A stretch of DNA of 64,000 nt, from contig CAMYIE010000001.1 of the NCBI GenBank assembly GCA_947258405.1, forward strand, positions 124,001 through 188,000. The letters are read 5' to 3'. The stretch is from an uncultured Eudoraea sp. (GTDB lineage: Bacteria; Bacteroidota; Bacteroidia; Flavobacteriales; Flavobacteriaceae). Each line of letters starts with the position of its first letter. Position 1 is the first letter of the stretch. The notes beneath the pieces are model-generated. The model ran no database searches. It was not told where the DNA came from and worked only from the letters and a program-made list of their open reading frames with translations. The position numbers were made by a program, and so were the translations under genes. This document shows, piece after piece, positions 1 to 9,249 of this stretch.

Positions 1-841
1 TGAGGACTGTGAGTGTTGTTACACAATAAAAAAGAATAAGTTTTTTCCAGTTAAAGTAGAAAAGGAATAAAGGAAGAAATATCAGCGGGACAAGCTTTAT
101 TTGGATGGATAGTGCCAATAGAATTGCTGCTCCCCACCAGTTTTTCTTTGAAAGCAGAAAGAGCGACCACACAAAGAAAAAAAACATCACCCCTTCAAAA
201 TGAAGATTGCCGGTTAGTTCAATGATGATGAGTGGGTTTAAAAAGTACCAAAAGATCAAATGAGGAGATTTGTTTAAATTTTTTAGAAGCTTTCTGCCAA
301 AGTATAATATACCCAGGTCGGCGAGAATAATAAACACTCTCATTGCTATCACAGAACCGAGGATCTTTTGTGATCCCAGATAGGCACTTACAGTGAATAT
401 TATTTGATTTAACGGCGGATAATTACTAAAATTTCTCGAACTCAACTCGCCCATGCCTTTGTGGAGCAGGTTGCCGTTGGCCGGTATTGTTACTGCTTCG
501 TTCATAATGCTATCCGGTGTGAAGAGATACGGATTTATGCCCTGAAGAATCATTTCACCATCCCAGATAAATCGGAAATAATCCTGTGAAAGCCCCGGGA
601 GTGCTATCAGAAAAACGAGTCTGAAAAGAATTCCGGTCACCACTAAAAACTTCAAATTCCACTTTTCGAACTGGATGAGCTTAAAACAAAAGAAGAACAG
701 TGCCCCATAGAGCATGATCAATCTCACAAAATCACTCCGCTCCAGATGATAAGCGAACACGAAATAAAATAAGGTGCTCGCCGCAAGGATCAGGATTGGA
801 AATCGGTGTAATTTCCAATACGAAGCTATTTGGTTTATCAT
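1..841 (-). CDS. GT-C-like membrane glycosyltransferase (mannosyltransferase type), 3' end cut by window
   Basis: The reading frame stays open from an ATG at 841 to the window edge, giving about 280 residues of an incomplete protein. It is strongly hydrophobic with many membrane segments. An acidic loop after the second or third segment (SQDYFRFIWDG, residues 85-95, followed by INPY) is typical of polyprenol-phosphate-sugar-dependent GT-C enzymes such as mannosyltransferases, where the Asp/Tyr loop faces the outer side of the membrane. It lies 81 bases downstream of two GT2 genes on the same strand, one of them resembling a polyprenol-phosphate-mannose synthase that could supply its donor. 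The family assignment rests on this loop and the topology. The acceptor is unknown and the C-terminus is not visible. Confidence 0.72.
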   Translation of the reverse strand, partial: MINQIASYWKLHRFPILILAASTLFYFVFAYHLERSDFVRLIMLYGALFFFCFKLIQFEKWNLKFLVVTGILFRLVFLIALPGLSQDYFRFIWDGEMILQGINPYLFTPDSIMNEAVTIPANGNLLHKGMGELSSRNFSNYPPLNQIIFTVSAYLGSQKILGSVIAMRVFIILADLGILYFGRKLLKNLNKSPHLIFWYFLNPLIIIELTGNLHFEGVMFFFFVWSLFLLSKKNWWGAAILLALSIQIKLVPLIFLPLFLFYFNWKKLILFYCVTTLTVL

Positions 842-922
842 TTCAGCCTGGTTTGTGCTGATACGAAGAACCGAAAAATTTAAAAGTCAGGCAACCGGTA
901 TAATAGAAAAGAGTAGAGCGGG

Positions 923-2407
923 TTAGGCTTTGGCGATAAGCGATTTGAAGAAAACAAATCCGAATCCAAGGAATAACATAAGATGAAATGGGAAGAGTCC
1001 AAAATCATTCAGGGGTATGGCGCTATACATGCCGAAAAGGAAATATACCATCAAAGCAAATTCGATGATCATATTCGGAGACATTTTTGTTGCGAGGTAT
1101 TTATTACCCTTCCAGCTGTCGGACAAATTGTTGATGTTAAATTTTGGAGTCCGCACAAACTCACTTCTTTTCCCCATATGACCTTCTATTACGGCCATTG
1201 AATTATGCAATGAAAAGCCAAGTGCAACCGAAAAGAAAGTGAAAAACAACTTGATATAATCTACAAAGTTGTCAAAACTGCTTCCCTGAATACTTTTGTA
1301 GGTGAACCAGTAACAGATAAAAAGTATTATTGTACTGACGATGAAAAAACTGGTAACCTCGAAAATCCAACCAAGATGGCCGAATGAATTCTTTATGTAG
1401 AGCATAGGGATACTTAGTACGGCTACGATAAATACACAGAGGAACATAGAACTGTTCAACAGATGCATCACGCCATGGAATTTGGTCTTCAAAGGAATGT
1501 TCTTGGCTGATATCACAGACCAGACCGACTTCCTAAAGTTTTCGGCCCCACCTTTATTCCAACGAAACTGTTGTGAACGTGCTGCGCTGATCACTACTGG
1601 TAATTCCGCCGGTGTTTCCACGTCTTCCAAATATTTGAATTTCCAGTTTTTTAGCTGCGCCCGGTAACTCAGATCCAGATCTTCTGTAAGCGTGTCTCCT
1701 TCCCAATTCCCGGCATCGAGAATACACTCTTTTCGCCAAATTCCAGCAGTACCATTGAAATTGATAAAGTGTCCTTTTGCATTTCGGCCAGCTTGTTCCA
1801 GAGTAAAGTGGGCATCGAGTGCAAAAGCCTGAATTCGAGTTAATGTGGAGTATTCTCTGTTGATATGCCCCCATCGGGTTTGAACCACCCCGATTTCCTC
1901 ATCTTTGAAGTACAATACCGTTTTCTTCAACCAATCGCTATCCGGCAGGAAATCTGCATCGAAAATGGCGATAAAATCTCCTTTAGCCACGGTAAGACCT
2001 TCCTTCAGTGCTCCGGCTTTAAAACCTTCACGATTAGTACGCCTGATATGCTTTATATCCAGACCAGTTTCGCTAAATGCATCGATACGCTTTGCTGTTT
2101 CCAGAACCGAGTCGTCCGTGGAATCATCCAGTACCTGTATTTCCAGTTTGCTTTTTGGATATTCTATTTTTGCAATATTGTCTAACAAGCGCTCAACCAC
2201 ATATTCCTCGTTGTAAATTGGCAGCTGAATCGTTACGGTTGGGATCTCTTTTGGGTCTAAAAGATTAAATCTGGGGGCCTCTGCATTTCTTCTTTTCTGA
2301 CCAAGATAATTAACCAGCAGGTTGAGTTGAGCAAGGCTGTAGAAGAAGATCAAAATCAGCGCTGTGCTGTAGATCGCGATAATCAAGTAAGAAATGGTTA
2401 GTGACAT
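923..2407 (-). CDS. Cellulose-synthase-like family 2 glycosyltransferase, membrane-bound
   Basis: 494 residues. One N-terminal membrane helix (about 5-30) is followed by a cytosolic GT-A domain and a C-terminal block of about four helices. The GT2 signatures are in order: QVLDDSTDDS near 91-100, the metal-binding DAD at 150-152, the catalytic TED at 241-243 and QQFRW at 279-283, the QxxRW motif of processive synthases. This layout matches the cellulose synthase/ceramide glucosyltransferase group, which moves sugars from nucleotide donors to a lipid or growing glycan at the inner membrane. The next GT2 gene upstream ends one base before this ATG, so the two are probably translated from one message. 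The product (exopolysaccharide or glycolipid) cannot be told from the sequence, and no BcsB-like partner is present. Confidence 0.86.
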   Translation of the reverse strand: MSLTISYLIIAIYSTALILIFFYSLAQLNLLVNYLGQKRRNAEAPRFNLLDPKEIPTVTIQLPIYNEEYVVERLLDNIAKIEYPKSKLEIQVLDDSTDDSVLETAKRIDAFSETGLDIKHIRRTNREGFKAGALKEGLTVAKGDFIAIFDADFLPDSDWLKKTVLYFKDEEIGVVQTRWGHINREYSTLTRIQAFALDAHFTLEQAGRNAKGHFINFNGTAGIWRKECILDAGNWEGDTLTEDLDLSYRAQLKNWKFKYLEDVETPAELPVVISAARSQQFRWNKGGAENFRKSVWSVISAKNIPLKTKFHGVMHLLNSSMFLCVFIVAVLSIPMLYIKNSFGHLGWIFEVTSFFIVSTIILFICYWFTYKSIQGSSFDNFVDYIKLFFTFFSVALGFSLHNSMAVIEGHMGKRSEFVRTPKFNINNLSDSWKGNKYLATKMSPNMIIEFALMVYFLFGMYSAIPLNDFGLFPFHLMLFLGFGFVFFKSLIAKA

Positions 2408-2408
2408 A

Positions 2409-3098
2409 TTATCTGAAACTGTATTTAATTATCCAACCCAAAATTTTTACGCCTGCAAATATAGTACCTTTTACTGTACCAGACACTTTGGATACTCCTA
2501 TTCTTTTTTTATAACGCACTGGTACTTCGGTGTATGCCAGCTGATTTTTGAGCGCCTTAAGTTGCATCTCCACGGTCCAGCCGTAGGTTTTATCTTCCAT
2601 CGAGAGTGCCAGTAGCTGATCGTATTTTATCGCTCTGAAAGGTCCGAGATCTGTAAATCTTGCTCTGAAAAGCAATTTCATCAAATACGTAGCCAGCTTG
2701 TTTCCGAATAATTGCTGAGGTGTCATCGACCCCGGTTCTCGTAATTCTTTAACTCTGGCTCCAATGACCAGATCCACATTTTCCTCAACAATTGGCCTGA
2801 TTAGTTTTGTCAGCTCTTCAGGGTAATCGGAGTAATCTCCGTCGATAAATACGATGATATCGGGTCTTTTGGATTGTTTGCCGACATAATTTATTCCGCA
2901 AAGACAGGCATAACCATAACCCTTTCGTTCTTCAATAAGGACGGTAGCCCCTGCCTTCCGGGCATTGCTAACGGTATTATCCGTAGAATTATTGCTCACA
3001 ACAATAATTTCAGAAACCATATTCGGGATCTCTCCAATTACCTTTGCTATCGAGTCTTCTTCGTTGTAAGCAGGAATAATTACCCTGACATCCGGCAT
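2409..3098 (-). CDS. Family 2 glycosyltransferase, polyprenyl-phosphate mannose/glucose synthase-like
   Basis: 229 residues with a compact GT-A fold and no membrane helices. The N-terminal PAYNEEDSI and the metal-binding FIDGDYSDYP motif are those of the dolichyl-phosphate mannose synthase branch of GT2. Such enzymes transfer a sugar from GDP-mannose or UDP-glucose to a polyprenyl phosphate carrier on the cytosolic face. It is the first gene of a minus-strand set with a processive GT2 and a GT-C enzyme, which fits a donor-synthase, polymerase or transferase series. A pair of TAGTTTTG boxes lies 30-51 bases before the ATG. The family is clear; the sugar is not. Confidence 0.88.
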   Translation of the reverse strand: MPDVRVIIPAYNEEDSIAKVIGEIPNMVSEIIVVSNNSTDNTVSNARKAGATVLIEERKGYGYACLCGINYVGKQSKRPDIIVFIDGDYSDYPEELTKLIRPIVEENVDLVIGARVKELREPGSMTPQQLFGNKLATYLMKLLFRARFTDLGPFRAIKYDQLLALSMEDKTYGWTVEMQLKALKNQLAYTEVPVRYKKRIGVSKVSGTVKGTIFAGVKILGWIIKYSFR

Positions 3099-3127
3099 TA
3101 TTTGAATTCAGTAAGTGATTAACGGCG

Positions 3128-3149
3128 CAAAACTACTAAAACAAAACTA
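3128..3149 (-). promoter_or_regulatory. Tandem candidate -7 boxes upstream of the glycosyltransferase set
   Basis: On the minus strand TAGTTTTG occurs twice, at 3142-3149 and 3128-3135. Both match the Bacteroidota -7 consensus TAnnTTTG exactly. The nearer copy would give a leader of about 20-30 nt before the ATG at 3098. I see no clear TTTG -33 element at the usual spacing, so this is a candidate only. Confidence 0.35.
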
Positions 3150-3282
3150 TTCACTGTTTTTAAAATATCGAGCGGATATCCTTTTTCTATCGTCCATTTT
3201 CAGGGCTGTAGAGGCTGCTCTGAATAATAGATGAGCCATACTTATAGAATATTCCAATTGCCGCAGATCTTTGGGTTTACGG

Positions 3283-4866
3283 CTATTTCCGATTTACCAG
3301 TTCCATCAGGTCCACATCGTTGCCCAAAAGAACCTGATTGCTATCGATTCTCCCTTCCCTAGGACCATTTTCCAATTTCAATACACCTCTTGGACAGACT
3401 GCAGAACATATTCCGCATCCCACACAACTGGAGCGCACTATGTTTTCTCCTTTTTGGGCATATGCTCTTACATCGATTCCCATTTCGCAATAGGTAGAAC
3501 AATTGCCACAGGAAATACATTGTCCGCCATTTGTGGTAATCCGGAATCTTGAGAAAAGGCGTTGCTGAAAGCCTAGTATAGCAGCCATAGGACAACCAAA
3601 GCGACACCAGACCCGATTTCCGAATATCGGATAGAATCCGGTACCTATTACCCCTGAAAAAATACTTCCGATAAGGAACCCATAAGATTTTCGCAGAGTC
3701 TCGCTTTTAAAAAGAAATATCTGACCATCGCCACTTAAATAATGAAGGCCTACCAGGGCGATGATGATGACAAAATATCCAATGGCCCCATATTGTGCAT
3801 CCTTGTTCAGTTGATCTCGTTTAAATACCATTGCCCAAATGAATACCGAAGTTAGTAAAACCACCACACCGATAAGGAACGTGCTTTTGGTCAGCCAGTA
3901 TTTAGATGTGTCGCTACCCAGATAGGAATAGATTACCGCTGTGGTCATCAGCGTAACAAAAACAACCACACTATGTACCACCCAGCGTTCTACTTTCCAG
4001 GCCGAAAGTTTTTTATCACTCAGGTGCCTGAAGGGATCACCAGCGGTTTCAGCCAATCCGCCACAGCCACACACCCACGAACAGTACCATCGTTTACCAA
4101 ATCGATAGGTCAGTATTGGAGTGATCACAAAAATGGAAACTATGCCGAACATCAACATAGCCAATCCGATATCTCCGGCATCGATAAAACCATTGATTCT
4201 GTATCGCTCAAAATTATAATAGTTTAAAGGCCAGATATTTTTGAGATCGTAGTACGGTATCTTACCATTGAGCCGGGCCATGAATTCGGGGATCAAAAAA
4301 GCAAATGCCGTTTGGAAAAACATCACACTAAACGTTCTGATGACCTCATACCGGTTATGGCGGTACTTCCACAGAAACTTAACGCCAAAGGCCAGGATAG
4401 CGACCGTATAAAGCGTTCCGTAAACGAACCACTGACTTGCGGGGTTTCCGCTCAGAAACCTGCTCAAGGGATCGAAAAGTCCAATCACCCCTTTGTTGCT
4501 GCCATCTTTTACAAGACCCAGATATTCCGGGTAGAAGTAAAGAACTATATAGAATCCGGTGAGTAAAATACCACTCACCCATCCCCATAGACCTCTTGAA
4601 GATACAGACTTGAACCACACTCCATCATTTTTAATCCCTTCGTGCCGGTTGATATAGGCCTCACGGCTGAACCATATGACTCCTGCAAAAATGGATAAGA
4701 GGGAAATACTGAGCCAGAGACCTCTGTTAGGGAAGCTTACATTAAAGGCCGCCAGTACTATTATAAAAAGACCGGTAAGGCCCAATAAAGTAGCCATTTT
4801 TTGTCCTCTTGAAAGGGATTTTGGAGGTTGCCCTGTCAGGGCCATACTCTTATCTATTGTACTCAT
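3283..4866 (-). CDS. Polytopic membrane 4Fe-4S protein of the NapH/NosR/CcoG type
   Basis: 527 residues with many membrane helices in the first 430. Two Cys-rich loops typical of NapH/NosR proteins are visible: WYCSWVCGCGG in the middle and WCRFGCPM near 430. A ferredoxin-like domain at the C-terminus carries two full 4Fe-4S sets, Cys 450/453/456/460 and 481/484/487/491, the second followed by Pro. Such proteins pass electrons across or along the inner membrane. The flavoprotein upstream ends 31 bases before this start, so the two are likely co-transcribed and could form an NAD(P)H-to-membrane electron route. No nitrous-oxide or nitrate reductase gene is nearby, so NosR or NapH itself is unlikely and the physiological acceptor is unknown. 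Confidence 0.84.
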   Translation of the reverse strand: MSTIDKSMALTGQPPKSLSRGQKMATLLGLTGLFIIVLAAFNVSFPNRGLWLSISLLSIFAGVIWFSREAYINRHEGIKNDGVWFKSVSSRGLWGWVSGILLTGFYIVLYFYPEYLGLVKDGSNKGVIGLFDPLSRFLSGNPASQWFVYGTLYTVAILAFGVKFLWKYRHNRYEVIRTFSVMFFQTAFAFLIPEFMARLNGKIPYYDLKNIWPLNYYNFERYRINGFIDAGDIGLAMLMFGIVSIFVITPILTYRFGKRWYCSWVCGCGGLAETAGDPFRHLSDKKLSAWKVERWVVHSVVVFVTLMTTAVIYSYLGSDTSKYWLTKSTFLIGVVVLLTSVFIWAMVFKRDQLNKDAQYGAIGYFVIIIALVGLHYLSGDGQIFLFKSETLRKSYGFLIGSIFSGVIGTGFYPIFGNRVWCRFGCPMAAILGFQQRLFSRFRITTNGGQCISCGNCSTYCEMGIDVRAYAQKGENIVRSSCVGCGICSAVCPRGVLKLENGPREGRIDSNQVLLGNDVDLMELVNRK

Positions 4867-4897
4867 ATTCTCAGTTTATTGGACAATTATTTTTGGT

Positions 4898-6244
4898 TCA
4901 AGCCGATCTGAATATTCTTTTAAGACTCTTTTTTCTGGTCTTGATTGTTTTGCCGAACTTATTATTGTAGGCTGCCGCTATATCCTTCTCGAAGTGGTGA
5001 TAGAATTCAGGGTCAAAATTGGCATCAATAAGATGTTCAATTACAAATTCGAGGTCACGTCTCTCTTTTAACCAGCGGTCGAAAACTTCATGGCGCATAC
5101 GAATCCCGAAGGTGTTGATACCAAGAAATTTTTTAGTCTCTTTCTCATAGGCAATGGTGAGGCACACCTTATCAATGTCGTGTCGCCAGTGAAAATGCTC
5201 CTCGTATTCTTTTTTCACACGTTCGCTGAACACCCAACCATATGTTTGATACTCGATATCCAGAAATTTGGCAGAATTGAACCAATGTCCTGGTTTGTAC
5301 TCCCTGCGTTTACCACAAATGGTCTGGGCTACTGTTTCTCCCATCATCCTGCCGGTATACCATACTGCCTCTATTGGCCTCCTTTGTCCGATAGGTTCGC
5401 GTTGTTCAGCACAATCGCCAATAGCGTAAACATCCGGTACACTGGTCTCAAGGAATCTGTTGACTTTAACACCTCTGCCCAGCTCGATACCCGAATCCTT
5501 TAAGAAGGACACATTGGGTGATACGCCAGGTGTGAGTCCCACCAGCTGGCAATCTATAGTTTCACCCTTATCGGTGGTTATTGCGCGGACTCGTCCATTC
5601 TCGTCTGGAAGGATCTCTGTTAGATTTGTAGCCAGCCTTAAATCGATATGGTGTTCCAGTATATGCTCGTTAATCATTTTGGCCTCACCTTCGGGCAATA
5701 CGCCATCCCAAAAATTTTGTTCCCGCACAAGGAAAGTTACAGGAATATCTCGACTACGAAGCATTTCGGCAAGTTCAATACCAATTAGACCACCTCCCAC
5801 AAGGACGGCACGATTGCAAGATTCTCTGTTGGGTGCATTCACCTCGAGAAGATCGAGATCCTGTTTGGAATAAAGACCTTGAACACCGTGAAGATCCTGA
5901 CCAGGCCATCCAAATTTACTGGGCTTGGAACCTGTAGCGACAATTAGTTTGTCGTACCCCATTACCCGTGTATTATCAATGAGCAATTCTTTCTTCTGAG
6001 TATTTACCTCCGTTACATATCCACGAACCAGCTCAATCCGGTTTTTGGCCCAGAACCAATCCTCATACGGTTTTATATGTTCAAATTCCATGTGCCCCAT
6101 ATACACGTACATCAGGGCTGTTCTTGAGAAAAAATGATCGGTTTCGGCCGAGATGATGATGATCCGTTTGTCAGACATCTTTCTTATATGCCTGGCTGTG
6201 GTAACGCCGGATATTCCGTTGCCGATTATAACTATGTTTTCCAT
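4898..6244 (-). CDS. FAD/NAD(P)-dependent pyridine-nucleotide-disulphide-type oxidoreductase
   Basis: 448 residues. The N-terminal FAD-binding motif IIGNGISGVTTARHI is at about 5-19. A second nucleotide motif (VGGGLIGIELAEMLRS) follows in the middle, and the FAD-closing motif DVYAIGDCAEQ lies near 295-305. This is the two-dinucleotide-domain fold of rubredoxin and ferredoxin reductases and of the N-terminal half of nitrite reductase NirB. There is no CxxC redox-active disulphide in the FAD domain, which argues against a thioredoxin or glutathione reductase. The C-terminal 120 residues are not a standard dimerisation domain and may dock a partner. It is encoded directly before the 4Fe-4S membrane protein, the most likely electron partner. 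Confidence 0.87.
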   Translation of the reverse strand: MENIVIIGNGISGVTTARHIRKMSDKRIIIISAETDHFFSRTALMYVYMGHMEFEHIKPYEDWFWAKNRIELVRGYVTEVNTQKKELLIDNTRVMGYDKLIVATGSKPSKFGWPGQDLHGVQGLYSKQDLDLLEVNAPNRESCNRAVLVGGGLIGIELAEMLRSRDIPVTFLVREQNFWDGVLPEGEAKMINEHILEHHIDLRLATNLTEILPDENGRVRAITTDKGETIDCQLVGLTPGVSPNVSFLKDSGIELGRGVKVNRFLETSVPDVYAIGDCAEQREPIGQRRPIEAVWYTGRMMGETVAQTICGKRREYKPGHWFNSAKFLDIEYQTYGWVFSERVKKEYEEHFHWRHDIDKVCLTIAYEKETKKFLGINTFGIRMRHEVFDRWLKERRDLEFVIEHLIDANFDPEFYHHFEKDIAAAYNNKFGKTIKTRKKSLKRIFRSA

Positions 6245-6353
6245 GGATGGGTTTTAGTTGACTCCAGATTAGGTCGTAATTAAATATAAGAACTTAATGC
6301 GTATTTTTAATTTCTTACTGAATGTAGTACATTTTGATTCGAAGTATCTAAAG

Positions 6354-7358
6354 GTGAAAAAAATAACACTACTTTTTCTGATCATCCTGGTGCAGATTGG
6401 CTGTAAAAGCCAACAGTCTGCAAAAATCAACGGGGTGAGTTTTGTGGGCTCTCGTGAAGAAGTCGTCCAGGAACATGTAGATGCGGTGCTGGCCATTAAT
6501 GCCGATTATGCGGCGGTAATGCCTTTTGGATTTATCAGGGATCAGAACTCGCCCGATATTATATTTAATACAGACCGTCAATGGTTTGGTGAAACCGCCA
6601 GGGGTGCCAGGCAATATATCGATCAGCTTAGGAAAAATGGGCTTCAAATAATGCTAAAACCTCAGATATGGATATGGCGGGGCGAATTTACCGGTGATCT
6701 TGAGATGAGAAATGAAAACGACTGGAACCGACTTGAAAAATCTTATGAAGGCTTTATTCTGACCTATGCCAAATTGGCTCAGGAAGAAAATGCTGAAATC
6801 TTTTGTATCGGAACCGAGTTAGATGTGTTTGTTCAGAAACGACAGGAATTCTGGCAGGCACTGATTGTTAAAATTCGTCAGGTATATGACGGTAAACTTA
6901 CCTATGCTGCTAATTGGGATGAGTTCTCCAGAGTGTATTTTTGGCCAATGCTCGATTATATAGGGGTGGATGCCTATTTTCCGCTTTCGGATCAAAGGAC
7001 ACCTACGGTACAAGAGCTTAAATCTGGTTGGCAACCCTGGAAAGACAAAATGCTTGCCTTGTCTCAACAAATAAATCTACCAGTGCTTTTTACAGAATAT
7101 GGTTACAGGAGTATGGACTATACCGCCAAAAAACCTTGGTTAGTAGACCGGGCAGAACAGCGCGTTAATCTTGAGGGACAGGCTAATGCCAAAAGGGCTT
7201 TGTTTGAAGAATTCTGGGATGAAGAATGGTTTGCCGGAGGTTTTGTATGGAAATGGTTTATCCATCACTGGAATGTAGGTGGGACAGAAGACAACCGGTT
7301 TACCCCTCAGAACAAACCTGCTGAAAAAGTGATCAAACTCTTTTATCATGATTATTGA
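6354..7358 (+). CDS. GH113-like glycoside hydrolase, lipoprotein
   Basis: With the GTG start at 6354 the protein is 334 residues and begins with a lipoprotein signal (KKITLLFLIILVQIGC, lipobox Cys 17). An in-frame ATG at 6297 would add 19 residues before the charged n-region and is less likely. The mature part reads as a TIM barrel. CIGTELD (Glu 155) and LFTEYGYRS (Glu 248) fit the acid/base and nucleophile of clan GH-A enzymes of the GH113 type, which includes beta-1,4-mannanases. Length and the closing FVWKWF strand agree. Substrate is uncertain, because many flavobacterial GH113-like proteins are uncharacterised. It is divergent from the flavoprotein gene and upstream of the amidase. Confidence 0.72.
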   Translation: MKKITLLFLIILVQIGCKSQQSAKINGVSFVGSREEVVQEHVDAVLAINADYAAVMPFGFIRDQNSPDIIFNTDRQWFGETARGARQYIDQLRKNGLQIMLKPQIWIWRGEFTGDLEMRNENDWNRLEKSYEGFILTYAKLAQEENAEIFCIGTELDVFVQKRQEFWQALIVKIRQVYDGKLTYAANWDEFSRVYFWPMLDYIGVDAYFPLSDQRTPTVQELKSGWQPWKDKMLALSQQINLPVLFTEYGYRSMDYTAKKPWLVDRAEQRVNLEGQANAKRALFEEFWDEEWFAGGFVWKWFIHHWNVGGTEDNRFTPQNKPAEKVIKLFYHDY

Positions 7359-7446
7359 TGGAAGCTGATAATGATTTTAAAAAAATTTCCCCTGGTACTG
7401 GATCAATATTTGATTTTTAATCATATTTGTATAAACTTCTTACCAG

Positions 7447-8466
7447 GTGAAGCTTACAGGGATACAAGGATTACTACTTTTGATATTTTTACCCATTTGG
7501 GGTCTTACTGCCCAGGATTCTCTCCAAATTATTACAGCGGAAAACGGTGATGGTATTTATTCCATTCTGCGAAAACAAGGTCTCAATCCAGTGGAATATT
7601 TCGATGAATTCGTAAATCTTAACAAAGATAGTATCGAGAATGGGAGTCGGTTGGTAGTGGGCCGTGAATACAAAATACCCTATGCCCCCGATTCTACCCC
7701 TAAAATGGGAACCGAGGTAAGCCTCGAATCGGGCACCAAATACCCAATTTTCGGAGGCGACCAGGCCTATGTTGCCCTGAAAAATGAACGACTTGCCAAT
7801 ACCGTTTATTATCTGATTTCAGGACATGGTGGTCCGGATCCGGGTGCCATGGAGGATTATAATGGGAAAACGATCGCAGAGGATGAATATGCTTACGATG
7901 TTACCCTCAGATTGGCCCGGGAATTACTGGCTCAAGGTGCCAAAGTTTATATTATCGTCAGGGATGAAAACGATGGCATCCGCGACGACAGGGCATTAGA
8001 ATTAGACAGAGATGAAGTGGTTTATCCCGATAAAGAAATTCCTCTGGGTCAGCTGGAACGTCTAAAACAACGGGTAGATGTGGTAAACGATCTTTATCTG
8101 AAACACTCAGGAAAATATCAGAGACTTATTGTAACCCATGTAGATAGCCGGAGCAAGGGGGAGAATATCGATGTTTTCTTTTATTATCACGAAAAGAGCA
8201 AAAATGGCAAAAGGCTGGCCGAAAGCATCCATACAACTTTCAGTAAAAAATACAAGAAGTTTCAACCAAACCGTGAATATTCGGGTACTTTCACCGATCG
8301 GAGCAGTCTCTACATGGTAAAAAATACCTTACCTGCTATGGCCTATATCGAAATCGGGAATATCAAAAATGGGAAGGATAAAAGAAGGATACTCGATCCC
8401 GATAATCGACAAGCACTTGCCAAATGGATCTCAGAAGGGATTCTACTCGATTTTGAGAATCGCTAG
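7447..8466 (+). CDS. N-acetylmuramoyl-L-alanine amidase (Amidase_3) with LysM-like N-terminus
   Basis: 339 residues from a GTG start. A cleavable signal peptide ends near LTAQD. Residues about 28-80 resemble a single LysM peptidoglycan-binding unit (ENGDGIYSILRKQGLNP followed by a KIPYAP tail). The Amidase_3 zinc hydrolase domain follows, with SGHGGPDPGA carrying the first His, the Glu of EDEYAYD, the second His in THVDSR and the catalytic Glu of YIEIGN. It cuts the amide between MurNAc and the stem peptide in the periplasm, as in cell separation. It is more divergent than E. coli AmiA-type enzymes, but all expected ligands can be placed. The gene has no strand partner: a minus-strand operon starts just downstream. 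Confidence 0.88.
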   Translation: MKLTGIQGLLLLIFLPIWGLTAQDSLQIITAENGDGIYSILRKQGLNPVEYFDEFVNLNKDSIENGSRLVVGREYKIPYAPDSTPKMGTEVSLESGTKYPIFGGDQAYVALKNERLANTVYYLISGHGGPDPGAMEDYNGKTIAEDEYAYDVTLRLARELLAQGAKVYIIVRDENDGIRDDRALELDRDEVVYPDKEIPLGQLERLKQRVDVVNDLYLKHSGKYQRLIVTHVDSRSKGENIDVFFYYHEKSKNGKRLAESIHTTFSKKYKKFQPNREYSGTFTDRSSLYMVKNTLPAMAYIEIGNIKNGKDKRRILDPDNRQALAKWISEGILLDFENR

Positions 8467-8544
8467 ATCGGCACATCGGTCTTAAAAGGGTTCTTTAACC
8501 GAAGCATTACTGCTTTTCAGAAAATCTTAACTACTTTAATCTCA

Positions 8545-9249
8545 TTAAACAATATTCCTTCGGTAATAGTCGTGCAGTTCGTCGGGGCCTGCTCCGAACA
8601 TATGTTTTAGATGAATGACCCCGAAATGGTATTGCAATCGAAACATACCTACCTGTTCGTATTTGCGAGCAGAGGTTATCACCTTAAGTGGGAGTATTTT
8701 AAATCGACCCAGTTTACAAACCCTGATTATGAATTCTGTATCCTCATAGATCCGGAAGTTTTCATCAAATCCACCTGTTTTATCAAATAGTTCCTTTTGG
8801 ATGAAAAGCGACTGATCACCTCCGCGACAGAGTCTGTGGTTTACCTTGGTAAACCAGGCAAAAAAATTAAGGAACCGGCTGTTTTTGTCGAAGCGCATTT
8901 GAAAACATCCCGCAGTATGGCCCTCTGTTATGGCCCTGATAATTGCTGTTTCAAAATGAGCCGGGGGAAAAGTATCAACATGCAGAAAATACAATATATC
9001 TCCCAGGGCCTTTTGTGCCCCATAATTCATCTGTACAGCACGACCTTTTTTTGAATGAAGTACCCTTGCGCCTTCTGCCTGAGCAATCTCTGTTGTCGTG
9101 TCGGTGCTGCCTCCGTCTACTACTATTATCTCTTTAACATAGCAGGTACAATGGGTTTTAAGATAGCGAAGAATATTGCCAATAAAAGCTTCCTCGTTTA
9201 ACACGGGGATGATAATGCTTAGCTTTTTTTCCTGACTATTTTGCTTCAT
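8545..9249 (-). CDS. TIGR04283-family glycosyltransferase of arsenosugar clusters
   Basis: 234 residues, a soluble GT2 enzyme with IIIPVLNEEAFIG at the N-terminus, EIIVVDGGSTD, and FLHVDTFPP as the metal-binding segment. The RGGDQSLFI and YEDTEF motifs are typical of the TIGR04283 family (rSAM/selenodomain-associated transferase 2), now linked to arsenosugar biosynthesis. It overlaps the upstream DUF547 gene by 14 bases and is last in a six-gene operon that includes ArsM, a purine nucleoside phosphorylase and a TIGR04282 protein. The role, probably glycosylation of an arsenoribose, is inferred from family and context. Confidence 0.85.
   Translation of the reverse strand: MKQNSQEKKLSIIIPVLNEEAFIGNILRYLKTHCTCYVKEIIVVDGGSTDTTTEIAQAEGARVLHSKKGRAVQMNYGAQKALGDILYFLHVDTFPPAHFETAIIRAITEGHTAGCFQMRFDKNSRFLNFFAWFTKVNHRLCRGGDQSLFIQKELFDKTGGFDENFRIYEDTEFIIRVCKLGRFKILPLKVITSARKYEQVGMFRLQYHFGVIHLKHMFGAGPDELHDYYRRNIV

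Noticed and set aside
3283-4866. NapH/NosR-type protein considered as CcoG of cytochrome cbb3 assembly
   Set aside because: The Cys-rich loops fit broadly, but no cco genes are adjacent and the flavoprotein partner is not part of cbb3 loci.
8797-9137. Plus-strand open frames opposite the TIGR04283 gene
   Set aside because: They are shadows of a well-supported minus-strand gene; no radical SAM CxxxCxxC motif was found in any frame when looking for a hidden arsS.
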